A stretch of DNA of 64,000 bases from Gadus chalcogrammus (taxonomy: Eukaryota > Chordata > Actinopteri > Gadiformes > Gadidae). The stretch lies in assembly GCF_026213295.1 (NCBI RefSeq), contig NC_079413.1, positions 24,755,602 through 24,819,601 of the forward strand, in the 5' to 3' direction. The translations under genes were made by a program, and so were the position numbers. This document shows positions 49,422 to 60,544 of this stretch, one piece after another. The notes beneath the pieces were generated by a model, which did not search any database, was not told the origin of the DNA, and worked only from the letters and a program-made list of their open reading frames with translations. How positions within the stretch are numbered: position 1 is the stretch's first letter; each line of letters starts with the position of its first letter.

Positions 49422-50029
49422 AAGAGCCATCTACCACTTTTGAAAAACGGCATTTTTGAGCTAGTTCGAGAACCGAGTGGATCATGGGAATTCTTTTACC
49501 ACCCAAGGATAGGTCTAGGCCCAGCGGACTTGCTTAAAAAATGTGGCGCCCCTGGCGTTTTTTTTGGGTACTGCAATTTCGATTTTAAAGTTTAAAAGTG
49601 AAGCGTTTTTTTTTTTTTATTGGATCATGGGAATTCTGAATAGTGCCAGTGGTAGCCCTTGGTCCCTTCTACATCCCCTAGAAATTTGGAGCAATTTGGA
49701 GCCCCAAGTTTTAACATTGGACGACTTTTAAAATCGACCTCACGGGGGAAGGGGGTGGATCATGGGATCATGGTTGGGGTTGGGTGGTAGGATTTTATGA
49801 GGCCGACCTTTGTGCAAAATTTTGGCCACCTGGTGGCTTGTTTTGGTATAGAAAATGGGATTTTCATTTTTTTTTTTTTTTTTTTCTAAGTGTGGAGTCA
49901 AGAAAATTTGTTAGTAAAAAAATAAGTTCCCACAGAAAGTGTCTAGGAGCACGTTTTAGGCCATTTCGAGTCTTTTTTTTTTTTAATGTGAAAATTCATT
50001 AAATTTTTTTTTTTTTTTTTTTTTTTTAA

Positions 50030-50068
<39 letters not shown>

Positions 50069-50696
50069 AAATTTGAAAATTCAAATTTTGTTTGTTGTTG
50101 TTTTTCTAATTCGAATTTTGAAAATTCATTCAATTTTTTTTTTTTTTTTTTTTTCAAGATGGCGCCGCCCATGGCTGCATTTCCCCCAAAACAGATTTCC
50201 CCCATTGACAATGCATGGAGAGGCGGTTATTGCACTTACTTGGTTTGGTGAAGTTGTTATTGCACTTACTTGGTTTGGTGAAGTTGTCTGGTAGTCGATC
50301 GGGTAGTCTGTGTTGGCTCAAGTCATGTCATGACCCATTCACTGGGTCAAATTGTTTGGGTTATGGTTTCTTTTTTTTTTTTTTTTTTTTTTTTTCTAAC
50401 CCTTTTTTAGCTGGGCTCGGTCCGATCCTGAATCTGCAGGAATTATGTTTCTAACCCCTTCCTAGGCCGAGAAAATAACTTAAAACCAATATATATTTTT
50501 TTTTTTTTTTTTAAGGGTTAGGTTGAGTAGAGGGCACTCAACCATGTGCCGCGCAGCGGCACATGGGAGAGTGCCGAGAGAGTTAATCTTTTTTTTTTTT
50601 TTTTTTTAACCCTTTTTTAGCTGGGCTCGGTCCGATCCTGAATCTGCAGGAATTAGGTTTCTAGCCCCTTCCTAGGCCGAGAAAATAACTTAAAAC

Positions 50697-50733
<37 letters not shown>

Positions 50734-50797
50734 GGTTAGGGTTAGGGAATAAGGCTAAAGGTTAAGGTTAGGGTTAGGTGGAGTTCCGTGTCCCATG
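49422..50797 (+). repeat. Subtelomeric unit 28, single-hairpin type (start of macro copy D)
   Basis: Hairpin 50533-50575. Macro copy D (49422-52857) follows the order of copy A but is cut within the divergent unit. Confidence 0.92.
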
Positions 50798-51005
50798 GGT
50801 TAGGGTTAGGGTTAGGGTTAGGGTTAGGTTAAGAGCCATCTACCACTTTTTAAAAACGGCTTTTTTGAGCTAGTTCGAGAACGCAGCGGTTAGGGTTAGG
50901 GTTAGGGTTAGGGTTAGGGTTAGGTTAAGAGCCATCTACCACTTTTGAGGTTAGGGTTAGGGTTAGGGTTAGGGTTAGGGTTAGGGTTAGGGTTAGGGTT
51001 AGGTT
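50798..51005 (+). repeat. ITS with two mini-units
   Basis: 59 bp (50831-50889) and 23 bp (50927-50949) truncated starts. Confidence 0.92.
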
Positions 51006-51608
51006 AAGAGCCATCTACCACTTTTGAAAAACGGCATTTTTGAGCTAGTTCGAGAACCGAGTGGATCATGGGAATTCTTTTACCACCCAAGGATAGGTCT
51101 AGGCCCAGCGGACTTGCTTAAAAAATGTGGCGCCCCTGGCGTTTTTTTTGGGTACTGCAATTTCGATTTTAAAGTTTAAAAGTGAAGCGTTTTTTTTTTT
51201 TTATTGGATCATGGGAATTCTGAATAGTGCCAGTGGTAGCCCTTGGTCCCTTCTACATCCCCTAGAAATTTGGAGCAATTTGGAGCCCCAAGTTTTAACA
51301 TTGGACGACTTTTAAAATCGACCTCACGGGGGAAGGGGGTGGATCATGGGATCATGGTTGGGGTTGGGTGGTAGGATTTTATGAGGCCGACCTTTGTGCA
51401 AAATTTTGGCCACCTGGTGGCTTGTTTTGGTATAGAAAATGGGATTTTCATTTTTTTTTTTTTTTTTTTCTAAGTGTGGAGTCAAGAAAATTTGTTAGTA
51501 AAAAATAAGTTCCCACAGAAAGTGTCTAGGAGCACGTTTTAGGCCATTTCGAGTCTTTTTTTTTTAATGTGAAAATTCATTAAATTTTTTTTTTTTTTTT
51601 TTTTTTAA

Positions 51609-51646
<38 letters not shown>

Positions 51647-52273
51647 AAATTTGAAAATTCAAATTTTGTTTGTTGTTGTTTTTCTAATTCGAATTTTGAA
51701 AATTCATTCAATTTTTTTTTTTTTTTTTTTTTTCAAGATGGCGCCGCCCATGGCTGCATTTCCCCCAAAACAGATTTCCCCCATTGACAATGCATGGAGA
51801 GGCGGTTATTGCACTTACTTGGTTTGGTGAAGTTGTTATTGCACTTACTTGGTTTGGTGAAGTTGTCTGGTAGTCGATCGGGTAGTCTGTGTTGGCTCAA
51901 GTCATGTCATGACCCATTCACTGGGTCAAATTGTTTGGGTTATGGTTTCTTTTTTTTTTTTTTTTTTTTTTTTCTAACCCTTTTTTAGCTGGGCTCGGTC
52001 CGATCCTGAATCTGCAGGAATTATGTTTCTAACCCCTTCCTAGGCCGAGAAAATAACTTAAAACCAATATATATATTTTTTTTTTTTTTTAAGGGTTAGG
52101 TTGAGTAGAGGGCACTCAACCATGTGCCGCGCAGCGGCACATGGGAGAGTGCCGAGAGAGTTAATCTTTTTTTTTTTTTTTTTTAACCCTTTTTTAGCTG
52201 GGCTCGGTCCGATCCTGAATCTGCAGGAATTAGGTTTCTAGCCCCTTCCTAGGCCGAGAAAATAACTTAAAAC

Positions 52274-52311
<38 letters not shown>

Positions 52312-52375
52312 GGTTAGGGTTAGGGAATAAGGCTAAAGGTTAAGGTTAGGGTTAGGTGGAGTTCCGTGTCCCATG
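51006..52375 (+). repeat. Subtelomeric unit 29, single-hairpin type
   Basis: Hairpin 52111-52153. Confidence 0.92.
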
Positions 52376-52955
52376 GGTTAGGGTTAGGGTTAGGGTTAGG
52401 GTTAGGTTAAGAGCCATCTACCACTTTTTAAAAACGGCTTTTTTGAGCTAGTTCGAGAACGCAGCGGTTAGGGTTAGGGTTAGGGTTAGGGTTAGGTTAA
52501 GAGCCATCTACCACTTTTGAGGTTAGGGTTAGGGTTAGGGTTAGGGTTAGGGTTAGGGTTAGGGTTAGGGTTAGGGTTAGGTTAAGAGCCATCTACCACT
52601 TTTGAAAAACGGCATTTTTGAGCTAGTTCGAGAACCGAGTGGATCATGGGAATTCTTTTACCACCCAAGGATAGGTCTAGGCCCAGCGGACTTGCTTAAA
52701 AAATGTGGCGCCCCTGGCGTTTTTTTTGGGTTAGGGTTAGGGTTAGGGTTAGGGTTAGGGTTAGGGTTAGGGTTAGGTTAGGGTTAGGGTTAGGTTAAGA
52801 GCCATCTACCACTTTTGAAAAACTGCATTTTTGAGCTAGTTCGAGAACGCAGAGGTGGTAAGGGTTAGGGTTAGGGTTAGGGTTAGGGTTAGGGTTAGGG
52901 TTAGGGTTAGGGTTAGGGTTAGGGTTAGGGTTAGGGTTAGGGTTAGGGTTAGGTT
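52376..52955 (+). repeat. ITS with four truncated units, last one a new scar
   Basis: Truncated starts at 52409-52467, 52499-52521, 52584-52730 and 52797-52857. The last is a divergent-subtype start cut at GCAGAGGTG and followed by GTAAGGGTTAGGG, then about 95 bp of pure ITS (52858-52955). Confidence 0.92.
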
Positions 52956-53561
52956 AAGAGCCATCTACCACTTTTGAAAAACGGCATTTTTGAGCTAGTT
53001 CGAGAACCGAGTGGATCATGGGAATTCTTTTACCACCCAAGGATAGGTCTAGGCCCAGCGGACTTGCTTAAAAAATGTGGCGCCCCTGGCGTTTTTTTTT
53101 GGGTACTGCAATTTCGATTTTAAAGTTTAAAAGTGAAGCGTTTTTTTTTTTTATTGGATCATGGGAATTCTGAATAGTGCCAGTGGTAGCCCTTGGTCCC
53201 TTCTACATCCCCTAGAAATTTGGAGCAATTTGGAGCCCCAAGTTTTAACATTGGACGACTTTTAAAATCGACCTCACGGGGGAAGGGGGTGGATCATGGG
53301 ATCATGGTTGGGGTTGGGTGGTAGGATTTTATGAGGCCGACCTTTGTGCAAAATTTTGGCCACCTGGTGGCTTGTTTTGGTATAGAAAATGGGATTTTCA
53401 TTTTTTTTTTTTTTTTTTCTAAGTGTGGAGTCAAGAAAATTTGTTAGTAAAAAAATAAGTTCCCACAGAAAGTGTCTAGGAGCACGTTTTAGGCCATTTC
53501 GAGTCTTTTTTTTTTTAATGTGAAAATTCATTAAATTTTTTTTTTTTTTTTTTTTTTTTAA

Positions 53562-53599
<38 letters not shown>

Positions 53600-54224
53600 A
53601 AATTTGAAAATTCAAATTTTGTTTGTTGTTGTTTTTCTAATTCGAATTTTGAAAATTCATTCAATTTTTTTTTTTTTTTTTTTTCAAGATGGCGCCGCCC
53701 ATGGCTGCATTTCCCCCAAAACAGATTTCCCCCATTGACAATGCATGGAGAGGCGGTTATTGCACTTACTTGGTTTGGTGAAGTTGTTATTGCACTTACT
53801 TGGTTTGGTGAAGTTGTCTGGTAGTCGATCGGGTAGTCTGTGTTGGCTCAAGTCATGTCATGACCCATTCACTGGGTCAAATTGTTTGGGTTATGGTTTC
53901 TTTTTTTTTTTTTTTTTTTTTTTCTAACCCTTTTTTAGCTGGGCTCGGTCCGATCCTGAATCTGCAGGAATTATGTTTCTAACCCCTTCCTAGGCCGAGA
54001 AAATAACTTAAAACCAATATATATATATTTTTTTTTTTTTTAAGGGTTAGGTTGAGTAGAGGGCACTCAACCATGTGCCGCGCAGCGGCACATGGGAGAG
54101 TGCCGAGAGAGTTAATCTTTTTTTTTTTTTTTTTTAACCCTTTTTTAGCTGGGCTCGGTCCGATCCTGAATCTGCAGGAATTAGGTTTCTAGCCCCTTCC
54201 TAGGCCGAGAAAATAACTTAAAAC

Positions 54225-54264
<40 letters not shown>

Positions 54265-54328
54265 GGTTAGGGTTAGGGAATAAGGCTAAAGGTTAAGGTT
54301 AGGGTTAGGTGGAGTTCCGTGTCCCATG
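52956..54328 (+). repeat. Subtelomeric unit 30, single-hairpin type (start of macro copy E)
   Basis: Hairpin 54062-54104. Copy E (52956-54779) matches copy A from unit 11 and is cut even earlier in the divergent unit. Confidence 0.92.
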
Positions 54329-54779
54329 GGTTAGGGTTAGGGTTAGGGTTAGGGTTAGGTTAAGAGCCATCTACCACTTTTTAAAAACGGCTTTTTTGAG
54401 CTAGTTCGAGAACGCAGCGGTTAGGGTTAGGGTTAGGGTTAGGGTTAGGTTAAGAGCCATCTACCACTTTTGAGGTTAGGGTTAGGGTTAGGGTTAGGGT
54501 TAGGGTTAGGGTTAGGGTTAGGGTTAGGGTTAGGTTAAGAGCCATCTACCACTTTTGAAAAACGGCATTTTTGAGCTAGTTCGAGAACCGAGTGGATCAT
54601 GGGAATTCTTTTACCACCCAAGGATAGGTCTAGGCCCAGCGGACTTGCTTAAAAAATGTGGCGCCCCTGGCGTTTTTTTTGGGTTAGGGTTAGGGTTAGG
54701 GTTAGGGTTAGGGTTAGGGTTAGGGTTAGGGTTAGGTTAGGGTTAGGGTTAGGTTAAGAGCCATCTACCACTTTTGAAA
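54329..54779 (+). repeat. ITS with four truncated units
   Basis: Truncated starts at 54362-54420, 54452-54474, 54537-54683 and 54756-54779. The last is only 24 bp, ending TTTTGAAA, then GGGTTAGGG. Confidence 0.92.
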
Positions 54780-54933
54780 GGGTTAGGGTTAGGGTTAGGG
54801 TTAGGGTTAGGGTTAGGGTTAGGGTTAGGGTTAGGGTTAGGGTTAGGGTTAGGGTTAGGGTTAGGGTTAGGGTTAGGGTTAGGGTTAGGGTTAGGGTTAG
54901 GGTTAGGGTTAGGGTTAGGGTTAGGGTTAGGTT
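54780..54933 (+). repeat. Long interstitial telomeric array
   Basis: About 25 perfect TTAGGG units following the 24 bp truncated unit; one of the two longest ITS in the repeat region. Confidence 0.96.
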
Positions 54934-55541
54934 AAGAGCCATCTACCACTTTTGAAAAACGGCATTTTTGAGCTAGTTCGAGAACCGAGTGGATCATGGG
55001 AATTCTTTTACCACCCAAGGATAGGTCTAGGCCCAGCGGACTTGCTTAAAAAATGTGGCGCCCCTGGCGTTTTTTTTGGGTACTGCAATTTCGATTTTAA
55101 AGTTTAAAAGTGAAGCGTTTTTTTTTTTTTATTGGATCATGGGAATTCTGAATAGTGCCAGTGGTAGCCCTTGGTCCCTTCTACATCCCCTAGAAATTTG
55201 GAGCAATTTGGAGCCCCAAGTTTTAACATTGGACGACTTTTAAAATCGACCTCACGGGGGAAGGGGGTGGATCATGGGATCATGGTTGGGGTTGGGTGGT
55301 AGGATTTTATGAGGCCGACCTTTGTGCAAAATTTTGGCCACCTGGTGGCTTGTTTTGGTATAGAAAATGGGATTTTCATTTTTTTTTTTTTTTTTTTCTA
55401 AGTGTGGAGTCAAGAAAATTTGTTAGTAAAAAAATAAGTTCCCACAGAAAGTGTCTAGGAGCACGTTTTAGGCCATTTCGAGTCTTTTTTTTTTTTAATG
55501 TGAAAATTCATTAATTTTTTTTTTTTTTTTTTTTTTTTTAA

Positions 55542-55577
<36 letters not shown>

Positions 55578-55969
55578 AAATTTGAAAATTCAAATTTTGT
55601 TTGTTGTTGTTTTTCTAATTCGAATTTTGAAAATTCATTCAATTTTTTTTTTTTTTTTTTTTTCAAGATGGCGCCGCCCATGGCTGCATTTCCCCCAAAA
55701 CAGATTTCCCCCATTGACAATGCATGGAGAGGCGGTTATTGCACTTACTTGGTTTGGTGAAGTTGTTATTGCACTTACTTGGTTTGGTGAAGTTGTCTGG
55801 TAGTCGATCGGGTAGTCTGTGTTGGCTCAAGTCATGTCATGACCCATTCACTGGGTCAAATTGTTTGGGTTATGGTTTCTTTTTTTTTTTTTTTTTTTTT
55901 CTAACCCTTTTTTAGCTGGGCTCGGTCCGATCCTGAATCTGCAGGAATATGTTTCTAACCCCTTCCTAG
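54934..55969 (+). repeat. Subtelomeric unit 31, short type
   Basis: Cut at CCTAG. One base is missing in GGAATATG relative to the usual GGAATTATG. ITS 55970-56056 follows. Confidence 0.94.
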
Positions 55970-56056
55970 GGTTAGGGTTAGGGTTAGGGTTAGGGTTAGG
56001 GTTAGGGTTAGGGTTAGGGTTAGGGTTAGGGTTAGGGTTAGGGTTAGGGTTAGGTT

Positions 56057-56662
56057 AAGAGCCATCTACCACTTTTGAAAAAACGGCATTTTTGAGCTAG
56101 TTCGAGAACCGAGTGGATCATGGGAATTCTTTTACCACCCAAGGATAGGTCTAGGCCCAGCGGACTTGCTTAAAAAATGTGGCGCCCCTGGCGTTTTTTT
56201 TGGGTACTGCAATTTCGATTTTAAAGTTTAAAAGTGAAGCGTTTTTTTTTTTTATTGGATCATGGGAATTCTGAATAGTGCCAGTGGTAGCCCTTGGTCC
56301 CTTCTACATCCCCTAGAAATTTGGAGCAATTTGGAGCCCCAAGTTTTAACATTGGACGACTTTTAAAATCGACCTCACGGGGGAAGGGGGTGGATCATGG
56401 GATCATGGTTGGGGTTGGGTGGTAGGATTTTATGAGGCCGACCTTTGTGCAAAATTTTGGCCACCTGGTGGCTTGTTTTGGTATAGAAAATGGGATTTTC
56501 ATTTTTTTTTTTTTTTTTTTCTAAGTGTGGAGTCAAGAAAATTTGTTAGTAAAAAAATAAGTTCCCACAGAAAGTGTCTAGGAGCACGTTTTAGGCCATT
56601 TCGAGTCTTTTTTTTTTTAATGTGAAAATTCATTAAATTTTTTTTTTTTTTTTTTTTTTTAA

Positions 56663-56698
<36 letters not shown>

Positions 56699-57323
56699 AA
56701 ATTTGAAAATTCAAATTTTGTTTGTTGTTGTTTTTCTAATTCGAATTTTGAAAATTCATTCAATTTTTTTTTTTTTTTTTTTTTCAAGATGGCGCCGCCC
56801 ATGGCTGCATTTCCCCCAAAACAGATTTCCCCCATTGACAATGCATGGAGAGGCGGTTATTGCACTTACTTGGTTTGGTGAAGTTGTTATTGCACTTACT
56901 TGGTTTGGTGAAGTTGTCTGGTAGTCGATCGGGTAGTCTGTGTTGGCTCAAGTCATGTCATGACCCATTCACTGGGTCAAATTGTTTGGGTTATGGTTTC
57001 TTTTTTTTTTTTTTTTTTTTTTCTAACCCTTTTTTAGCTGGGCTCGGTCCGATCCTGAATCTGCAGGAATTATGTTTCTAACCCCTTCCTAGGCCGAGAA
57101 AATAACTTAAAACCAATATATATTTTTTTTTTTTTTTTTAAGGGTTAGGTTGAGTAGAGGGCACTCAACCATGTGCCGCGCAGCGGCACATGGGAGAGTG
57201 CCGAGAGAGTTAATCTTTTTTTTTTTTTTTTTTTAACCCTTTTTTAGCTGGGCTCGGTCCGATCCTGAATCTGCAGGAATTAGGTTTCTAGCCCCTTCCT
57301 AGGCCGAGAAAATAACTTAAAAC

Positions 57324-57362
<39 letters not shown>

Positions 57363-57426
57363 GGTTAGGGTTAGGGAATAAGGCTAAAGGTTAAGGTTAG
57401 GGTTAGGTGGAGTTCCGTGTCCCATG
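56057..57426 (+). repeat. Subtelomeric unit 32, single-hairpin type (macro copy F)
   Basis: Hairpin 57160-57202; CCCATG end. Confidence 0.92.
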
Positions 57427-57628
57427 GGTTAGGGTTAGGGTTAGGGTTAGGGTTAGGTTAAGAGCCATCTACCACTTTTTAAAAACGGCTTTTTTGAGCT
57501 AGTTCGAGAACGCAGCGGTTAGGGTTAGGGTTAGGGTTAGGGTTAGGGTTAGGTTAAGAGCCATCTACCACTTTTGAGGTTAGGGTTAGGGTTAGGGTTA
57601 GGGTTAGGGTTAGGGTTAGGGTTAGGTT
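57427..57628 (+). repeat. ITS with two mini-units
   Basis: 59 bp (57460-57518) and 23 bp (57556-57578) truncated starts. Confidence 0.92.
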
Positions 57629-58134
57629 AAGAGCCATCTACCACTTTTGAAAAACGGCATTTTTGAGCTAGTTCGAGAACCGAGTGGATCATGGGAATTC
57701 TTTTACCACCCAAGGATAGGTCTAGGCCCAGCGGACTTGCTTAAAAAATGTGGCGCCCCTGGCGTTTTTTTTGGGTACTGCAATTTCGATTTTAAAGTTT
57801 AAAAGTGAAGCGTTTTTTTTTTTTATTGGATCATGGGAATTCTGAATAGTGCCAGTGGTAGCCCTTGGTCCCTTCTACATCCCCTAGAAATTTGGAGCAA
57901 TTTGGAGCCCCAAGTTTTAACATTGGACGACTTTTAAAATCGACCTCACGGGGGAAGGGGGTGGATCATGGGATCATGGTTGGGGTTGGGTGGTAGGATT
58001 TTATGAGGCCGACCTTTGTGCAAAATTTTGGCCACCTGGTGGCTTGTTTTGGTATAGAAAATGGGATTTTCATTTTTTTTTTTTTTTTTTTCTAAGTGTG
58101 GAGTCAAGAAAATTTGTTAGTAAAAAAATAAGTT
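57629..58134 (+). repeat. Subtelomeric unit 33, truncated before the retroelement
   Basis: First 506 bp of a unit, cut at AAATAAGTT where the intact unit continues CCCACAG. The junction shares TT with TTAGGG. Confidence 0.94.
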
Positions 58135-58239
58135 AGGGTTAGGGTTAGGGTTAGGGTTAGGGTTAGGGTTAGGGTTAGGGTTAGGGTTAGGGTTAGGGTT
58201 AGGGTTAGGGTTAGGGTTAGGGTTAGGGTTAGGGTTAGG
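58135..58239 (+). repeat. ITS at the 3' end of the retroelement
   Basis: About 17 perfect TTAGGG units between the truncated unit 33 and the antisense 3' end of the Penelope-like element. The last repeat reads TTAGG, then ACAATC. Confidence 0.96.
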
Positions 58240-58243
58240 ACAA

Positions 58244-60544
58244 TCAACAATTAACGACGACACCGCCGAAGGCGGTGGCGTCGCTGGCACGGGCCATCAT
58301 CAGGCGAAACCTCGGGGGTCCCCGACCCGACCCAACGTTCAAGCCAAGGGGTTGCCATGTCCCCAGCCTGACAATCCATATCCTTTCAGCCCTGCGCCGT
58401 TGGGCGGTGGACCAAAAAGGGTTTGCTTCGAGCACAGACGCGGAAAGGGCCTGCCATCCGTGTTCAACAAAATGCGCAACCACAGGTAGGTGAGCGTCTC
58501 TTTTGTGTGTGATGTTGTATCTGTGCTGGTAGAAGCGGACACGAACTGTATTCCCCGTTTCTCCCACGTATTGGATATCACAGGTAAGGCAGCGGATAAG
58601 GTACACACAATTTCTCGTGTTAAGATCGGCATGGCGATCAGTGGGGAAAACGTTCCCATTGTTCCGGTTTCGGGCCCACGGGATAAAGTTATAAAAATAA
58701 GAGAGTCTGTTGACTCTGGGCTCCGACAGGGGGCGTAGTTTGGCCCTCACTAGCAGATCTCTAATATTCTTGTTCCTCCTGTAGGCCGCGATAATGCCGT
58801 AGTCAGGAAGGTAAGTGGTAGAGTCCAGGAGGTGTTGAAAGTTCGCCCTGACCAGTCGGGTCAGGCGAGCGGAGGAGGTGGAATATGTCGTCACAAAAGG
58901 TATACGGTGTCCCTCAACAGGCGGACGCACTAATTTGAAAACCTTAAGCGAAAGACGGCGGGCCGAACGCGAATAACCCCTGAGGGCAAGAGCCTCAAAC
59001 AGAACCCTGACCGCTTGCCAGAAATCAGAGGTTCTGGAACAGATCCGTTGAAAACGTAGGAGTTGTGATTTTAGTAGTCCCGCGAATGTGTGTTTCGGGT
59101 GAAAGCTGCTCGCATGCAAGAGCGCGTGTGTGTCTGTTGGTTTAAAAAAAACTTTGACTTCCAACGTGAGGGACGTTGCAAAGTCAGGTCCTTTAAATGT
59201 TGTAGTGTCCAGGAAGTCTACCGATGAAAAGTGCTTGCACGATTTGAGCGTGATGGACGGATCGTGCGTGTTCAGGATATTTAGAAAACAATCGAATTCC
59301 GCTTCCGAGTGTTGCCAGATACCCCAAATATCATCCAAATAGCGCATGTAGGAAAGGGGGCGTAGAGGACAGGCGGCGAGCGCCGAAGTCTCCCACTGTG
59401 CCATGAAAAGGTTGGCATACGAGGGAGCGAACTTCTTCCCCATAGCCGTGCCCTTGACTTGGAGGAAGAACTCCTCGTTAAAGAGGAAATCGTTGCGAGT
59501 GAGATTAATCTCCAGTAAACGAAGAAGTTCGTCGTCAGGGCGCGTGACGTCAGGACAGGCATTGAACGCATTACGCACTGCTCGCATGCCCCCAGCGATA
59601 TCGATGTTAGTGTACAAGCTGTCCACGTCCATAGTGAAGAGGAAAGCGTGTACAGGGATTCTAAGAGCGCGGACCTTGGCAACGAAGTCGTAGGTATCTT
59701 TAACATAGCTCGCATGGGAGATGGATAACGGATAGAGGTAGTAATCTATGTATTCGGCCGTGTGGTAGGTTTCACTGCTGCAGTCCGAGACTATGGGACG
59801 ACCAGGTGGGATCTTAAAGGGTTCGCTCCAGGCCACAGGCTCCTTATGAATCTTGGGTAACATATAGAAGAGCCTGGGCCTGGGTTGGGCATCCCCCAGG
59901 AGGTAATCCCGCTGCGCGCGCGTAATATATTTTTTCCTCCACAGGGAGTGGATCAAGTCGACGATCATCGGAACGGTCTCAGTATATATGGGAGCCTCTA
60001 GTTTGGAGTAGTAGCGCGTGTCATGCAGCTGTCTGTGGCCCTCCCATATATACTGAGACCTGTCCATGATGACGACAGCGCTGCCCTTATCGGCGGGCTT
60101 GATCACAATGTCAACGTTACCGATCAGTTCGCGGAGAGCCTCCGACTCCTCAGGAAGGAGGTTGGCTGGGGCCCGGTCGATCCTGAACGCATCACGATAG
60201 TACAGAAGGTCAGCGTTGACCAGATGTGTGACCTCTGGCGGAATGTCATCCTCGGGTGGGACCCAGGAGGATTTGTTGGTGAAAGGTAATTTCTCCGACG
60301 GGGGGTGATCACGGAAATGGACGGCTAGTTTCACCCTGCGGTGGTATTGTTGCAAGTCCGAGCGAACCTGTTGATACAACTCACACGGGTCTATGTCTGT
60401 CGAGGGAATAAACGTGAGACCTTTGTCCAGGACGGAGAATTGCGCCGCGGTGAGTTGAAAGGACGGAGATAAATTGATAACCGAGCGGCTCCCTCGAGGC
60501 GTTTCTCGGGACGCGGGAGCACTTAGTTTAAATAACGAACCCAT
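58244..60544 (-). CDS. ORF2: Penelope-like reverse transcriptase with C-terminal GIY-YIG endonuclease
   Basis: 766 aa, the catalytic protein of the element: copies element RNA into DNA and nicks DNA. The N-terminus carries a PLE-type segment (LTAAQFSVLDKGLTFIP, about 31-47). RT motifs in order: DKGSAVV (152-158), LPKIHK (229-234), RPIVS (249-253), DVDSLYTNI (306-314), GTAMGKKFAPSYANLF (365-380), catalytic YLDD (402-405), FLDTTTF (444-450). A conserved linker with RRNKNIRDLLVRAKL (589-603) precedes the GIY-YIG domain (646-736), with CVYLIRC (646-652), YVGETG (659-664), an Arg near 668-670, His674 and Glu720, and a Cys652/Cys655 zinc-finger-like pair. The 'GIY' glycine is Cys here. The start ATG lies inside the end of ORF1 (22 nt overlap), so coupled re-initiation or frameshifting is possible. 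The stop is only about 5 nt from the telomeric array. Confidence 0.95.
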   Translation of the reverse strand: MGSLFKLSAPASRETPRGSRSVINLSPSFQLTAAQFSVLDKGLTFIPSTDIDPCELYQQVRSDLQQYHRRVKLAVHFRDHPPSEKLPFTNKSSWVPPEDDIPPEVTHLVNADLLYYRDAFRIDRAPANLLPEESEALRELIGNVDIVIKPADKGSAVVIMDRSQYIWEGHRQLHDTRYYSKLEAPIYTETVPMIVDLIHSLWRKKYITRAQRDYLLGDAQPRPRLFYMLPKIHKEPVAWSEPFKIPPGRPIVSDCSSETYHTAEYIDYYLYPLSISHASYVKDTYDFVAKVRALRIPVHAFLFTMDVDSLYTNIDIAGGMRAVRNAFNACPDVTRPDDELLRLLEINLTRNDFLFNEEFFLQVKGTAMGKKFAPSYANLFMAQWETSALAACPLRPLSYMRYLDDIWGIWQHSEAEFDCFLNILNTHDPSITLKSCKHFSSVDFLDTTTFKGPDFATSLTLEVKVFFKPTDTHALLHASSFHPKHTFAGLLKSQLLRFQRICSRTSDFWQAVRVLFEALALRGYSRSARRLSLKVFKLVRPPVEGHRIPFVTTYSTSSARLTRLVRANFQHLLDSTTYLPDYGIIAAYRRNKNIRDLLVRAKLRPLSEPRVNRLSYFYNFIPWARNRNNGNVFPTDRHADLNTRNCVYLIRCLTCDIQYVGETGNTVRVRFYQHRYNITHKRDAHLPVVAHFVEHGWQALSASVLEANPFWSTAQRRRAERIWIVRLGTWQPLGLNVGSGRGPPRFRLMMARASDATAFGGVVVNC

